Below are positions 49,882 to 59,025 of a stretch of 61,688 bases of DNA, piece after piece. Within the stretch, counting starts at the first letter, position 1. The number at the start of each line of letters is the position of its first letter. The position numbers and the translations under genes are program-made. The notes beneath the pieces were generated by a model. The model worked only from the letters and a program-made list of their open reading frames with translations, did not search any database and had not been told where the DNA came from. The DNA is taken from the NCBI GenBank assembly GCA_025056565.1, contig JANWWA010000004.1, forward strand, positions 1 to 61,688, written 5' to 3'. This DNA comes from Chloroherpetonaceae bacterium (GTDB lineage: Bacteria; Bacteroidota; Chlorobiia; Chlorobiales; Thermochlorobacteraceae).

Positions 49882-51078
49882 CTAAGAAAGAAGCACAGGA
49901 CTGGTGCGACGTGAGCAACTAATCACATCGAGCAATACTTTGGCAACTTCTTTTGAAGGAGAGAGACTGCCTAACTCTGTGCGCGCAGCCAGTAGGCGGG
50001 AGCGAATAGCGTGCAACTGCGCCTCATTTGTGAGGAGAGATTTGGCGGTGCGATAAATGTTCTCGGCAGTGACGGCGTCTTGAATTAGCTCAGGCACCAG
50101 TTTCGTGTCGCCCTTTATGCCTTCAATGATCAGGTTCGGCAATGCGATTTTTCTGATTTTGACTAAGCGTTTAGCAATCTCAAAATTAAGCCGTCCCATT
50201 TTGTAGTGCACAATCATTGGGGTGCCAAATGCCAGGGCTTCCAGTGTCACGGTGCCTGATGTAACCAGTGCAAGGTCGCTGTATGCAAGAGTTTGGTAGG
50301 CAGAAGCATAAATAGGCTTTACGGGAGCGCGTGCAAGCAGCAGCTGGTAAAGAGAAGGAGGAATCGTATTGGCTACACCTAAGAGCGAGCGTGTGCCGAA
50401 CTCACGTTCCAGATGCGCTGCAGCTTCCAGCATCGGTGGCAACATTGCCTTAACCTCGCTCTGACGACTACCAGGCAAAAGACCGATAAAACGCTGTGAA
50501 GGTGGCAAATGGTGAGCGCGTAAAAAGTCGGACTTACTAGGCAACTTGTGCGCCGCAATTTCTTCCAAAATAGGATGACCGACAAACGTGGCAGACACAC
50601 CCCGCTCTGCAAAAAAGCGCTGCTCAAACTCAAAGACCACCAAGAGGCGAGAGACATACTTTCTAATCAGTTCCACGCGTTTCTCACGCCAAGCCCAAAC
50701 TTGCGGCGCAATGTAGTAGATAACAGGAATGCGCTGCTCGCTGAGAAACTTTGCAAGACGCAGATTCATTCCGGGATAGTCAATAAGTAAAGCCGCATCA
50801 GGTTTTTCCTGTAAGATAGCAGCCTTGAGTGAGCGCATCACGTGGCGCAGGAAGTTAAACCGCTTTGCGACTTCCAAAAACCCAACCAGATTGACCTCTT
50901 CGGCGCGGTAAAGCTGCTGCATTCCCAGCTCAGCCAAGTGCACGCCGCCAATGCCGAAAAAGCGTAAGGTAGGCACGGCTTTCAGCAGCTCGCGCATCAC
51001 CCAAGCACCATGTAGGTCGCCCGACGCTTCACCAGCAACCACGAAAAGCGTCGGCGTAGAGTCAGAACTGAAGCTCAT
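49882..51078 (-). CDS. lpxB: Lipid-A-disaccharide synthase
   Basis: 398 residues from the ATG at 51078 (MSFSSDSTPTLFVVAGEASG); a longer frame begins at 51108. Typical LpxB segments are VVAGEASGDLHGA, LLIDYPGMNLRLAKFL, YYIAPQVWAWREKRV, FVGHPI, LLPGSRQSEV and SGTVTLEALAFGTPMIVHYKM. It joins lipid X with UDP-diacylglucosamine to form the lipid A disaccharide at the inner membrane. So the organism makes a lipid A-type outer membrane. It stands alone on the minus strand, converging on dxr. Confidence 0.96.
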   Translation of the reverse strand: MSFSSDSTPTLFVVAGEASGDLHGAWVMRELLKAVPTLRFFGIGGVHLAELGMQQLYRAEEVNLVGFLEVAKRFNFLRHVMRSLKAAILQEKPDAALLIDYPGMNLRLAKFLSEQRIPVIYYIAPQVWAWREKRVELIRKYVSRLLVVFEFEQRFFAERGVSATFVGHPILEEIAAHKLPSKSDFLRAHHLPPSQRFIGLLPGSRQSEVKAMLPPMLEAAAHLEREFGTRSLLGVANTIPPSLYQLLLARAPVKPIYASAYQTLAYSDLALVTSGTVTLEALAFGTPMIVHYKMGRLNFEIAKRLVKIRKIALPNLIIEGIKGDTKLVPELIQDAVTAENIYRTAKSLLTNEAQLHAIRSRLLAARTELGSLSPSKEVAKVLLDVISCSRRTSPVLLS

Positions 51079-51378
51079 CGAATTCAGAACGCAGTTTAGT
51101 TGACACAAATCAATTCACGATGCGATGGCAGACTCTGCACTTCAGAGTGTCGCCCACGATTGATTGCGCGCGTAGCAATGCTCACCCTCTCTGGATGCCT
51201 GCAGACTGATGGGGCTGGAACGCCAACTCACTGCCAACAGGTATCTTCATCATCGCTATGCTTTGTCATGTGTGTCTCTTGGCAAGACGGCAACGCGGAT
51301 TGCGATTGCACACACTTGAATTTAGGATTGTTGTAATTTCGCAAAATTTCTTGGCTCTTCAATTTGCCGCAAGCCCGA
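51079..51378. other. Divergent intergenic region between lpxB and the glycosyltransferase fusion gene
   Basis: 300 bases with no convincing gene. It contains a 6-bp inverted repeat (ACTCTG/CAGAGT, 51132-51148) and a TTGACA near the lpxB start without a matching -10. Promoters of both flanking genes should lie here, but none can be assigned confidently. Confidence 0.45.
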
Positions 51379-53322
51379 ATGACACTGTCTGTTGTAATTG
51401 TCAGCTACAATGTCAAGACTTTCTTGGAACAGTGCTTGCGCTCTGTGCTGAAAGCGGCAGACGGCATTGAGACAGAGATTTTTGTGGTCGACAACCATTC
51501 AGTTGACGGCACACAAGCTATGCTGCGAGCACAGTTTGCACATCTGCCAAATGTGCATCTCATCTTCAATAGCGAGAACGTGGGCTTTAGCCGAGCCAAC
51601 AATCAAGCCCTACGGCAGTGCAAGGGGCGGTATGTGCTGGTGCTGAATCCTGATACGATTGTGCAAGAAGATACATTCCGCAAGATGATTGCGTTTATGG
51701 AGCAAGATGAAAAGATTGGGGCAGCAGGTTGCAAGCTGCTTAATGCTGATGGGTCATTTCAGCTCTCGTGTCGGCGCAGTTTCCCAACGCCTGAGATCTC
51801 GTTTTACAAGCTAATTGGACTGTCCACGCTCTTCCCGAAAAGCCGCCGCTTTGCCCGCTATAACCTTACTTACTTGCCGATTGATGAAACTTATGAAGTC
51901 GATGCGCTGATGGGCGCATTTATGTTTCTTCGCCGCGAAGTCTTGGAGCAGGTGGGATTGTTTGACGAAAGTTTCTTTATGTATGGCGAAGATTTGGACT
52001 GGTGCTATCGCATCAAGCAAGCAGGCTGGAAAATTTACTACTATCCGGGCACACAGATTATTCACTACAAAGGTGAGAGCACAAAGAAAGAAAGTTTCAA
52101 CTACGTGGTTCGTTTCTATGAAGCAATGCTGATTTTTGTGCGCAAACATTATCGCTCGCGTTATTCTCGGCTGTTTGAGGCGCTGCTGGTGGTGGGCATT
52201 TATGCGCGGGCAGCGCTGGCATTTTTGCGGCGTGTGCTGGTGCGATTAGTGATACCGATGTTAGACCTGGCACTTGTCGTGGCTGCAATTTTTATCGGCT
52301 TTCGATACAAGTTCACCGTCTACCCAGCTGAATTTGTAAGCATTGTGCTACCTGCTTACACAGCAATTTGGCTGGCGTCCTTGCTTGCGTTTGGTCAATA
52401 CGCCGATACAAAGCGATATGCGCTTAAAACGCTCTGGTTAGGACTGGGGTTCGGTTTTCTGGTCAATGCCTCGCTAACATTTTTCTTCAAGCAGTATGCG
52501 TTCTCGCGCGTGGGACTAACTGTGTCCTTTCTTTGCTCCCTGCTGTTCCTAAGCGGCTGGAGGGTGCTCTGGCGAGCGATTCGGCAAAGCCCATTCAGTG
52601 GGGCAATAGCGCGCCGAAAGCGAGTGGCAGTTGTGGGCACAGGGCAAGCAGCAATGGAAGTGGCGACAAAGTTGCAAGCCGATATCTCCAAGAACTATGA
52701 AGTTGTGGGATTTGTCAGCCCGTCAAGTGATGGTATGCATCACTTGCAAGTGTTGGGAAGGTTAGACGATGTGGTGGACATTGTGCGCATCAATCGACTA
52801 AGTGAGCTAATCTTTGTAGCGTCAGAGGTAAGCAACACAGCTGCCTTAGCAGCGATTGCAAAATGTAGCCGTTCTGCCGTCGAATGCAAAATTGTGCCCA
52901 GTGGTTTAGATGTGGTGATTGGGAAAGGCTCTATTGAAAGTTTTTCAACAGCGGTGCCATTGGTCGAGGTGGATTTGCCGCTCACTCGCTTCTCACGACA
53001 GCTCTCTAAGCGAATCTTTGACCTTGTGCTATGGCTGCCGCTAACAGCTGTGCTGCTGTGGCGACGACATAAGCCGCTCTCGGATATATGGGAGGTGCTA
53101 CTCGGAAAGAAGACTTGGGTAGGTATGAGCACGGTGCAAAGAGGCACTCAAGCCTCAGCAAATCATGTGGCAGGCTGGCAAGAAGGGGTCTGGAGCTTAG
53201 CAGCCCTACAAGGTGCAATGACACCTGAACAACATGAACAAGCAAATCTCTTCTATGCCAAAAATTCTTCGCTGGGGCTTGATATGGAAATCCTGCTGAA
53301 AAGTCTCTTTGCTAAGAAGTGA
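51379..53322 (+). CDS. GT2 glycosyltransferase fused to an eroded sugar-phosphotransferase domain
   Basis: 647 residues from the ATG at 51379. Residues 1-260 are a rhamnosyltransferase-like GT2 domain: SVVIVSYNVKTFL, VVDNHSVDGTQA, LVLNPDTIV, and FFMYGEDLDWCYRIKQAGW. Several membrane helices follow (about 270-405), then a Rossmann CoA-binding-like domain (RVAVVGTGQAAMEVA) and a C-terminal region aligned by LSKRIFDLVLWLPL and YAKNSSLGLDMEILLKSL with polyprenyl-phosphate sugar transferases (WbaP/PglC-like). The KFRSM-type catalytic segment and Asp-Glu pair are missing, so that part is likely not catalytic. It probably acts in O-polysaccharide assembly. Confidence 0.8.
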   Translation: MTLSVVIVSYNVKTFLEQCLRSVLKAADGIETEIFVVDNHSVDGTQAMLRAQFAHLPNVHLIFNSENVGFSRANNQALRQCKGRYVLVLNPDTIVQEDTFRKMIAFMEQDEKIGAAGCKLLNADGSFQLSCRRSFPTPEISFYKLIGLSTLFPKSRRFARYNLTYLPIDETYEVDALMGAFMFLRREVLEQVGLFDESFFMYGEDLDWCYRIKQAGWKIYYYPGTQIIHYKGESTKKESFNYVVRFYEAMLIFVRKHYRSRYSRLFEALLVVGIYARAALAFLRRVLVRLVIPMLDLALVVAAIFIGFRYKFTVYPAEFVSIVLPAYTAIWLASLLAFGQYADTKRYALKTLWLGLGFGFLVNASLTFFFKQYAFSRVGLTVSFLCSLLFLSGWRVLWRAIRQSPFSGAIARRKRVAVVGTGQAAMEVATKLQADISKNYEVVGFVSPSSDGMHHLQVLGRLDDVVDIVRINRLSELIFVASEVSNTAALAAIAKCSRSAVECKIVPSGLDVVIGKGSIESFSTAVPLVEVDLPLTRFSRQLSKRIFDLVLWLPLTAVLLWRRHKPLSDIWEVLLGKKTWVGMSTVQRGTQASANHVAGWQEGVWSLAALQGAMTPEQHEQANLFYAKNSSLGLDMEILLKSLFAKK

Positions 53323-53425
53323 GCGAGGAAGTCAAGTTATTGCGCTCTCCCTGCAGGGCGGCTAAAAGCAAGAGGGCAAAGCATGTTCTCTGGCTCTGAT
53401 ATAATAGGTGCAGAGAGCAGTTCCC

Positions 53426-54649
53426 TTAGCGACCACGAAGCAGCTCCCTAATGTAAGAAGGTGCAGACGTGCCCAAGTGCATACGAAAATTTTGCTCGCA
53501 GAGTGCAAGCACTTTCTTTGCCTCTGCAGGACGACGCTGCTGCAAGTATGACTCTATTAGTACCGTATAGGCAGGTTCATAAAGGTGGTCAGCTTGTAGC
53601 ATCTTGTGCCCGAGCTCAATCACGACTGCGAGGTTTTGCTCGGCTTGTGCTTTGCTAAGTAGCACTTGCAACGCATTAAGGTAGAGGTCTTTAAGCATCT
53701 GACGCTTGTAGCTAGTCCATTCATACTCAGCGTCATTTTTGAGGAATTCATCACGGTAAAGTTCAATTGCGGCGTAGTACTTTTCTGCAGACTGGCTGCG
53801 CTGTGCCTCTTTCAAGGCAGCCTCGAAGGCTTCCACATCATACCAGTAATCCACATTCAGCGTGCCGAGATTGAGTTCATAGCCAGAGGGGTGTGTGCGA
53901 ATATACTTGGACTGGCGAGCCACACGAAGGTTGGGCTCAAACAGCCGGCGAATGAAGGAAATCGCACTGAAAAGCATAACTTCTGCGCTGCGCGTGGAGA
54001 CCTCTGGCCAGATGCAGTCAATCAGCTGTTCAGTGCGTACAACTTGCTGATGATGCAAAAGCAGTATCTTAAAGACAGCTGCGGTTTTAAGATTCTGCCA
54101 GTCATTTTCGTAGATGATGCGGTCGTGAATTTGCACCACCAAGCTGCCAAAGGCTTGAATTTGAATAGGCAGTGCGAGAGCGCTGTGAGAAAGAGAAAGT
54201 CGTGGCAGCTCTGTGGGTTGGGGGCTTGCAGAGGCTTTTTTCTGCCACAGTCGCCGCTCGGCATTTTCCAAAACAGGCAGTAGCGTCTCCAGCGACAAGG
54301 GTTTGGGCACAAAGTCAGAAATGCCGCTGCGCAAAGCGTCAATAACCAGTGCCATATCGCCCTCCCCTGTGATGAAAATAATCTCCGCATGAGGTTGCAA
54401 CTTGTGCAAGGCTTTGAGCACAGAAAATCCGCTAAGGTCAGGCAAGCGAATATCAAGCAACGTGATGTCAGGGCAGAGCGCTTCGAACTTCTGCAGAGCG
54501 GCTGCACCGCTGGCAGCCGTGTGGACTTGATAGCCGACTAAGGTCAGGCTCTGGGCGACCGTTTCTCTCACGAAGTCGTCGTCGTCAACCAGTAAAAGCC
54601 GAAGTGGAGTGCGTGAAGGCTGATTGCGTTCAAGCTGCGCCTTTGCCAT
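53426..54649 (-). CDS. Response regulator with winged-helix and BTAD output domains
   Basis: 407 residues from the ATG at 54649. The receiver domain (about residues 15-130) has acidic LLLVDDDDFVRE, phospho-acceptor Asp in ITLLDIRLPDLSGF and the conserved Lys in FVPKPLS. An OmpR/SARP-like winged helix (KTAAVFKILLLHHQQVV, YIRTHPSGYELNL) and a helical bacterial transcriptional activator domain (BTAD; residues 270-400) follow, as in SARP regulators. It would bind DNA when phosphorylated. The kinase-like gene upstream ends 16 bases before its start, so they form a two-component pair with the TPR kinase beyond. Confidence 0.88.
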   Translation of the reverse strand: MAKAQLERNQPSRTPLRLLLVDDDDFVRETVAQSLTLVGYQVHTAASGAAALQKFEALCPDITLLDIRLPDLSGFSVLKALHKLQPHAEIIFITGEGDMALVIDALRSGISDFVPKPLSLETLLPVLENAERRLWQKKASASPQPTELPRLSLSHSALALPIQIQAFGSLVVQIHDRIIYENDWQNLKTAAVFKILLLHHQQVVRTEQLIDCIWPEVSTRSAEVMLFSAISFIRRLFEPNLRVARQSKYIRTHPSGYELNLGTLNVDYWYDVEAFEAALKEAQRSQSAEKYYAAIELYRDEFLKNDAEYEWTSYKRQMLKDLYLNALQVLLSKAQAEQNLAVVIELGHKMLQADHLYEPAYTVLIESYLQQRRPAEAKKVLALCEQNFRMHLGTSAPSYIRELLRGR

Positions 54650-54665
54650 AGCATCTTTGCCGTAT

Positions 54666-55346
54666 TTATGCTTGCTTGTCGAGTTGCGAAAAATTTGCTT
54701 CAACCAGCGTAAGCGACCGTGATGCTTGACGGGACACGGTTACGCTCGCATGAAGTGCTTGCGCCAGAGAGCGTAGCAAATTAAGAAAACCTTTCTCCCT
54801 TGCCTCGAGTTCTTTGGTGGTGGCTAGGTGCACGGTTGTGTATTGGCACTTTAGTTCAAGGCAATTGCGGCGTTGGCGTGTTTTGATGGATAGCTTGGGT
54901 CGTCGCCTGCGGTCAACGCGTTCGGCGTGTGTGATAGCATCGCAGAGAATAAGAAAGATGAAAAGGCTAAGTGGACCGGAGGGCACGCGAAGAAAGGGTT
55001 GTGCGGCAGTCAGTCTGGTTTGAGTGTGAATGCGCAGCGCCCCCAATCGAGAGCGAAAGAGACGCAATGCAGACTCGAGAAATTCGTGCAAGTTAATGCG
55101 GCGTTCCAGCGTGTTGCCTTTGACAAGGTCACTGAGAAGTTCCAAAATCGCTTTCTGGCGCAAAGCACCTTGTCGAATTTGGGTAGATAGTTCGCTAAGC
55201 TCATTTGCAATGGAGGTAGGCGGTTTTTCGGCAAGAAGCGAAAGCGTCTCTGCAGCAAAGTTCATCATCGTAAGTGGCTGGCTTAGCTCATGGAGTGCAC
55301 TGCTAAAAACTTCAGAGAGCACTCTAAGTTTAAGAAGGCTTCCCAT
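54666..55346 (-). CDS. Reduced histidine kinase-like protein
   Basis: 226 residues from the ATG at 55346; upstream in-frame codons at 55472 overlap the next gene and are not preferred. An H-box-like SSALHELSQPLTMMNFAAETL lies near residue 18, including the His and the QPL found in ATP-dependent sensor kinases. The rest should be the ATPase domain, but the N-box is replaced (FLILCDAITHAE), no DxGxG or GxGLG motif is seen, and no membrane segment is present. So it may be a phosphotransfer or pseudo-kinase protein. It is followed by the response regulator gene (16 bases), which suggests a phosphorelay. A TATACTTG element lies about 35 bases upstream of the start. Confidence 0.7.
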   Translation of the reverse strand: MGSLLKLRVLSEVFSSALHELSQPLTMMNFAAETLSLLAEKPPTSIANELSELSTQIRQGALRQKAILELLSDLVKGNTLERRINLHEFLESALRLFRSRLGALRIHTQTRLTAAQPFLRVPSGPLSLFIFLILCDAITHAERVDRRRRPKLSIKTRQRRNCLELKCQYTTVHLATTKELEAREKGFLNLLRSLAQALHASVTVSRQASRSLTLVEANFSQLDKQA

Positions 55347-55468
55347 AAACCTTCGAAATGTTTTAATGTTTATGCACACCCAAGTATAGTAACGATGAGT
55401 GCTAAGACCTGTTGTAGCTTTGCGAGAAGTAGCAATCAATGGTAAGTTTTGATCGACAGCAAGCCTTT

Positions 55469-57610
55469 TCACTTAGTCGCAGGCAACGCTACAAAAAACG
55501 AGCTGCCTTTGTCTTTCCCTTCGGAGGTCGCCCACACTTTACCACCATGAATTTCTACCAGCTTTTTGACAATTGAAAGTCCTAAACCTGTGGAATCTTC
55601 CCCGCCAGTTGGGCGCGCTGAAAGACGCTGAAACTTGCCGAAAAGCTTTTTCATATCGTCGGCGCTGAGACCTTGGCCCTCATCACGGACCGAAATTAAA
55701 ATGGTGGGGTACGGCAGCAGCTCGGTATGCACGCTGGTTGTGATGTGTTGAGGTTGAGCACAAGCCGAAGCTGGCATGGCTGACGTGGATGGCAGAGTGG
55801 CATCGTAGCGCCGAGCCTCAACCCAGATAGTTGATTGCTTCAGTGAATACTTCATTGCGTTTGAGATTAAATTTTCAAACACCTCTCGCATTCGACTGGC
55901 ATCGACTTCGGTGTATAAATTAGGCGCGAGCTGAAGTTCAATTCGCTGCATTTTCTGAGCAGCATTAGGCTGGTTGGCTTCGACAACGCTTTTCAGCAGC
56001 ATACCGATGTCCACAAGCGATTTTTCTAACTCAACTGAGCCAGCATCAAGTGCCGTAGTCTTAAGCAAACCTGTAATGAGACGCAGCATGCGTTGTGAAG
56101 CGTGAAGAATGGCATCGATCATCGCTGTCACATCATCACTTGCAGGTTGCTTTTCTCTAAGCAGCATAGCAAATCCAGCAATGCTCTGGAGCGGATTCCG
56201 CAAATCGTGAGCTGCAATGGAGAGCAGCTCTGTCTTGAATGCATCAGCTTGTTCAGCAGCTTGGCGTGCGACGTCTGCGTTTTCTCTTGCCTTGCGAAGC
56301 TCGGCGTTCAGTGCTGAGAGGGTTTGATTCTGACGCACCTTTTGCCAGTAGCTGAGCGCAATAAGCCCAGCGACAATCAGCAAAAGTAGTGCTAATGCCA
56401 AAAGCAGGCGCTGCACAGTGGTTTTGGCTTCTGCTTCTCTTTGCAAGCGTTCAATTTCTCGGTCTTTGCGTTCCGTCTCAAGCCGGAGCTGCAGCTCCGC
56501 AATGTGCTTCTGACGCTCGAGTGAAAGAAGCGAATCTTTAAGGGCACTGAAGCGCTCGTAGTAAGCCAGTGCAGTTTTGTAGTCTCCCATATCACGGTAA
56601 ATGTCGGAGAGCAATTTGGCAGCGGCTCTGGCTTCATTTTGCGCCTGAATGCGGCTTGCAAGCTCTAAGGAGCGAGTGGCAAACTGCACGGCTTCGGTAT
56701 GCTTTTTTTGAAGCAAGAGCACATAGCCAATGCGTTCCAGTGATTCAGCAATGTAGTTCTGCACTTGCATCTCTTCACGCAACTGAAGCCCTTTACGGAA
56801 GTATCGCAGTGCATCGTCATAGTGGCCGTGAACGCGTGCGCATTCGCCGAGTGTGGTGAGGGCTAAGTCGGTGTAGCGTTTGTCACCGAGCGTTTCAGCG
56901 ATCTCCAGACCGCGTAGGGCAAAGCGCTTGGCTGCTTCATACTCACCCAGCGCAAAGTAGCTCATCGCAACGCCAACCAGTGAAGAGCAAATAGCGTCTT
57001 GTGCATTCAAGGCTTCCGCCTTTTCTAAGGCTTGGGTACGATGTGAAAGCGCAAGATGATGTTTGCCCTGATTCGCATAGCAATCGCCAATGCGGTTTAG
57101 CGACCAGCAAATGCCCTGTGCATCACCCATTTCTTCTCGAAGTGCAAGGGCACGAATGTGATAGCTGAGAGCAGAGTCATACTTGCCTTGATAGTCATAA
57201 ATGTTACCCAAGCTATGATAACACCATGCAATACCTGTTTTGTCGCCAAGTGCGTCATAGAGCGAAAGTGCCTGCCAGCGATGCGCAAGGGCTTTTGGGA
57301 AGTCAGACCAGCGTTCATAGACATAGCTGATGGCATTATGGGCATCAGCAAGGCCGCGTTTGTCTTTGAGCTGACTGGCAAGTGTATGCATTTGCTCAGC
57401 GTAGTGAAGCACGCTATCGGGCTGATTACGCCAGTAGTAGCGCACAAGACGATGAAGAAGACGAAGATGAAGCGTATCTCTACCCGTTTGAGCAAGCGCT
57501 TCAAGAAGGCTGTCAGCAAGTGTGCGAGGCTGTGCTATCGCTGCACTGGTTAAGGTAAAGCAAAGACTTATCAATACGACAGGGGCGATGGGGAACATGC
57601 AGCGAAGCAT
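55469..57610 (-). CDS. TPR-containing sensor histidine kinase (copy 2)
   Basis: 713 residues from the ATG at 57610, which opens a signal peptide (PIAPVVLISLCFTLTSAAIAQ). Tetratricopeptide repeats of the form CYHSLGNIYDYQGKYDSAL and RIGDCYANQGKHHLAL fill residues 40-370. A membrane helix (LLLALALLLLIVAGLIALSY) and a coiled coil lead to the kinase: LLSIAAHDLRNPLQSIAGF with the phospho-acceptor His, VFENLISNAMKYS, DEGQGL, and GLGLSIVKKLVEIHGG. It is a close paralogue of the kinase at 44822-46984; the end motif FGKFQRLSARPTGGEDSTG is nearly the same. It lies upstream of the reduced kinase and the response regulator on the same strand. Confidence 0.92.
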   Translation of the reverse strand: MLRCMFPIAPVVLISLCFTLTSAAIAQPRTLADSLLEALAQTGRDTLHLRLLHRLVRYYWRNQPDSVLHYAEQMHTLASQLKDKRGLADAHNAISYVYERWSDFPKALAHRWQALSLYDALGDKTGIAWCYHSLGNIYDYQGKYDSALSYHIRALALREEMGDAQGICWSLNRIGDCYANQGKHHLALSHRTQALEKAEALNAQDAICSSLVGVAMSYFALGEYEAAKRFALRGLEIAETLGDKRYTDLALTTLGECARVHGHYDDALRYFRKGLQLREEMQVQNYIAESLERIGYVLLLQKKHTEAVQFATRSLELASRIQAQNEARAAAKLLSDIYRDMGDYKTALAYYERFSALKDSLLSLERQKHIAELQLRLETERKDREIERLQREAEAKTTVQRLLLALALLLLIVAGLIALSYWQKVRQNQTLSALNAELRKARENADVARQAAEQADAFKTELLSIAAHDLRNPLQSIAGFAMLLREKQPASDDVTAMIDAILHASQRMLRLITGLLKTTALDAGSVELEKSLVDIGMLLKSVVEANQPNAAQKMQRIELQLAPNLYTEVDASRMREVFENLISNAMKYSLKQSTIWVEARRYDATLPSTSAMPASACAQPQHITTSVHTELLPYPTILISVRDEGQGLSADDMKKLFGKFQRLSARPTGGEDSTGLGLSIVKKLVEIHGGKVWATSEGKDKGSSFFVALPATK

Positions 57611-57694
57611 TGTCTTAGAAGTTTTACGGCTTTCTTTGATGCAGAAGCAGTCGTTATATTGTCGCAAAGTTTCTACCAAATCTGCAACCGCAAT

Positions 57695-58267
57695 ATGGCT
57701 CTGACTTATTCTACGATGGCAATGCCGCTTGGCGCAGTAGCGCCTGACTTTACGCTGCCAGATACGGTTTCAGGTAGGCTGTGCTCGCTTGCTGCACTGC
57801 GCTCAGACAAAGCCACGCTGATTATGTTTATCTGCAACCACTGTCCATATGTGCAGCATGTCCAGCCAGAACTGGTGCGTCTGGGCAATGACTACCTGCC
57901 AAAGGGCGTCTCAATTATCGCCATCAGTTCCAACGACATAGAAGCCTATCCCGACGATTCACCTGACAAGATGCGAGAAGTAGCTTTGCGACTCGGATAC
58001 AAATTTCCATATCTTTACGATGAAAACCAAGCTGTTGCTAAAGCTTACCAAGCAGCTTGCACGCCTGATTTCTTCCTGTTTGATGGAAACTTGAGATTGG
58101 TCTATCGTGGTCAGCTCGATGACTCACGACCGGGGAATAGCATTCCTGTAACGGGGAAGGACTTGCGTGCAGCGATAGATGCCGTGCTGGAAGGACGGCC
58201 AGTGTCGCCAGAGCAAAAGCCGTCTGTTGGTTGCAATATCAAGTGGAAGACAAAGACCGAAGCCTAA
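57695..58267 (+). CDS. Thioredoxin-like redoxin with NHCPYV motif
   Basis: 190 residues from the ATG at 57695 (MALTYSTMAMPLG). The segments MFICNHCPYVQHV, IAISSNDIEAYPDDSPDKM, CTPDFFLFD and QLDDSRPGNSIPVTGKDLRAA are those of a conserved AhpC/TSA-like redoxin family whose members carry CxxC in this position. A further Cys is in SVGCNIKW. No signal peptide is seen, so the protein is likely cytoplasmic. The reductive partner and substrate are unknown. The gene diverges from the TPR kinase and converges on batE, overlapping its end by 4 bases. Confidence 0.92.
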   Translation: MALTYSTMAMPLGAVAPDFTLPDTVSGRLCSLAALRSDKATLIMFICNHCPYVQHVQPELVRLGNDYLPKGVSIIAISSNDIEAYPDDSPDKMREVALRLGYKFPYLYDENQAVAKAYQAACTPDFFLFDGNLRLVYRGQLDDSRPGNSIPVTGKDLRAAIDAVLEGRPVSPEQKPSVGCNIKWKTKTEA

Positions 58268-59019
58268 ATCATACCCAACTCACTGGCTCTCACCCAGCCT
58301 TTTTCGCCATTGGGTAGGCGAACTTCTCGCCATTCGCCCGCTTGACGCAGCACACTCACTTTAAGACCCTCGTGAATGATAAAAATCGTCTTGCCCTCTT
58401 CTCTTGGCTCGCTTTTGAGGTGAAGCACTGGAGCAAGCACAATCGCATCGGAGCGAGACGCATCGCTGTAGGCTTTGGCGGCAAAGACAACACTGAAGAG
58501 CACCGTCAGTGTCAGCGTGAGGTAAAATCCGACCAGCAACACCGTGCGGTGGGGTAGCAGTTGGCGCATATGTGCAATGAGGATAGCCACGAAAAGATAA
58601 AAGCTCACAAGAAGCCCTGCAGCAGCGCCTGTAAGTGAAAAGAAATCCAAAACGCGCACAGTCAATGCGTCAAGAAAAAGGGGAGGCATCGGCGGTACCC
58701 TGTCTTTTGTGCGAAACTGCGCCAGCTCTAAGTTTGCCAGCACATCTTCATCATTGGGCATCAAGCGACGAGCCTTTTCATAGTAAAGAATTGCATAACC
58801 AATCGTGCCCAGCTTGTAGTATGCGTTGCCCAAGTTGTAGTAAAGGGCGCCGCTTTGATAGCCTAACGAGTCCAGCAGCCGATACTTCTGCAGCGCTGCG
58901 CTGAAATCTCCAGCTTGATACGCTGCATTGCCTTCCCTGAAAAGTTTGTCGGCATCGATGTCATCAGCATAACCAGCAAGTGGTATAAGCGCAACGATAA
59001 GCAGGGCGATGTAATGCAT
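58264..59019 (-). CDS. batE: BatE: TPR and SH3-domain membrane protein
   Basis: 251 residues. A signal peptide (IALLIVALIPLAGYA) is followed by two or three TPR units (FREGNAAYQAGDFSAAL, YYNLGNAYYKLGTIGYAIL), two membrane helices between residues 122 and 185, and a C-terminal bacterial SH3-like domain ending with GEWREVRLPNGEKGWVRASE. This is the BatE plan of the Bacteroides aerotolerance (Bat) system, an envelope complex linked to a MoxR ATPase and vWA proteins. It starts 6 bases after batD. batA, batB and moxR are absent here. Confidence 0.88.
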   Translation of the reverse strand: MHYIALLIVALIPLAGYADDIDADKLFREGNAAYQAGDFSAALQKYRLLDSLGYQSGALYYNLGNAYYKLGTIGYAILYYEKARRLMPNDEDVLANLELAQFRTKDRVPPMPPLFLDALTVRVLDFFSLTGAAAGLLVSFYLFVAILIAHMRQLLPHRTVLLVGFYLTLTLTVLFSVVFAAKAYSDASRSDAIVLAPVLHLKSEPREEGKTIFIIHEGLKVSVLRQAGEWREVRLPNGEKGWVRASELGMI

Positions 59020-59025
59020 TGGTTA

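Noticed and set aside
53400-53405. Perfect TATAAT on the plus strand
   Set aside because: It points into the end of the response regulator gene, has no -35 partner and no gene to serve.
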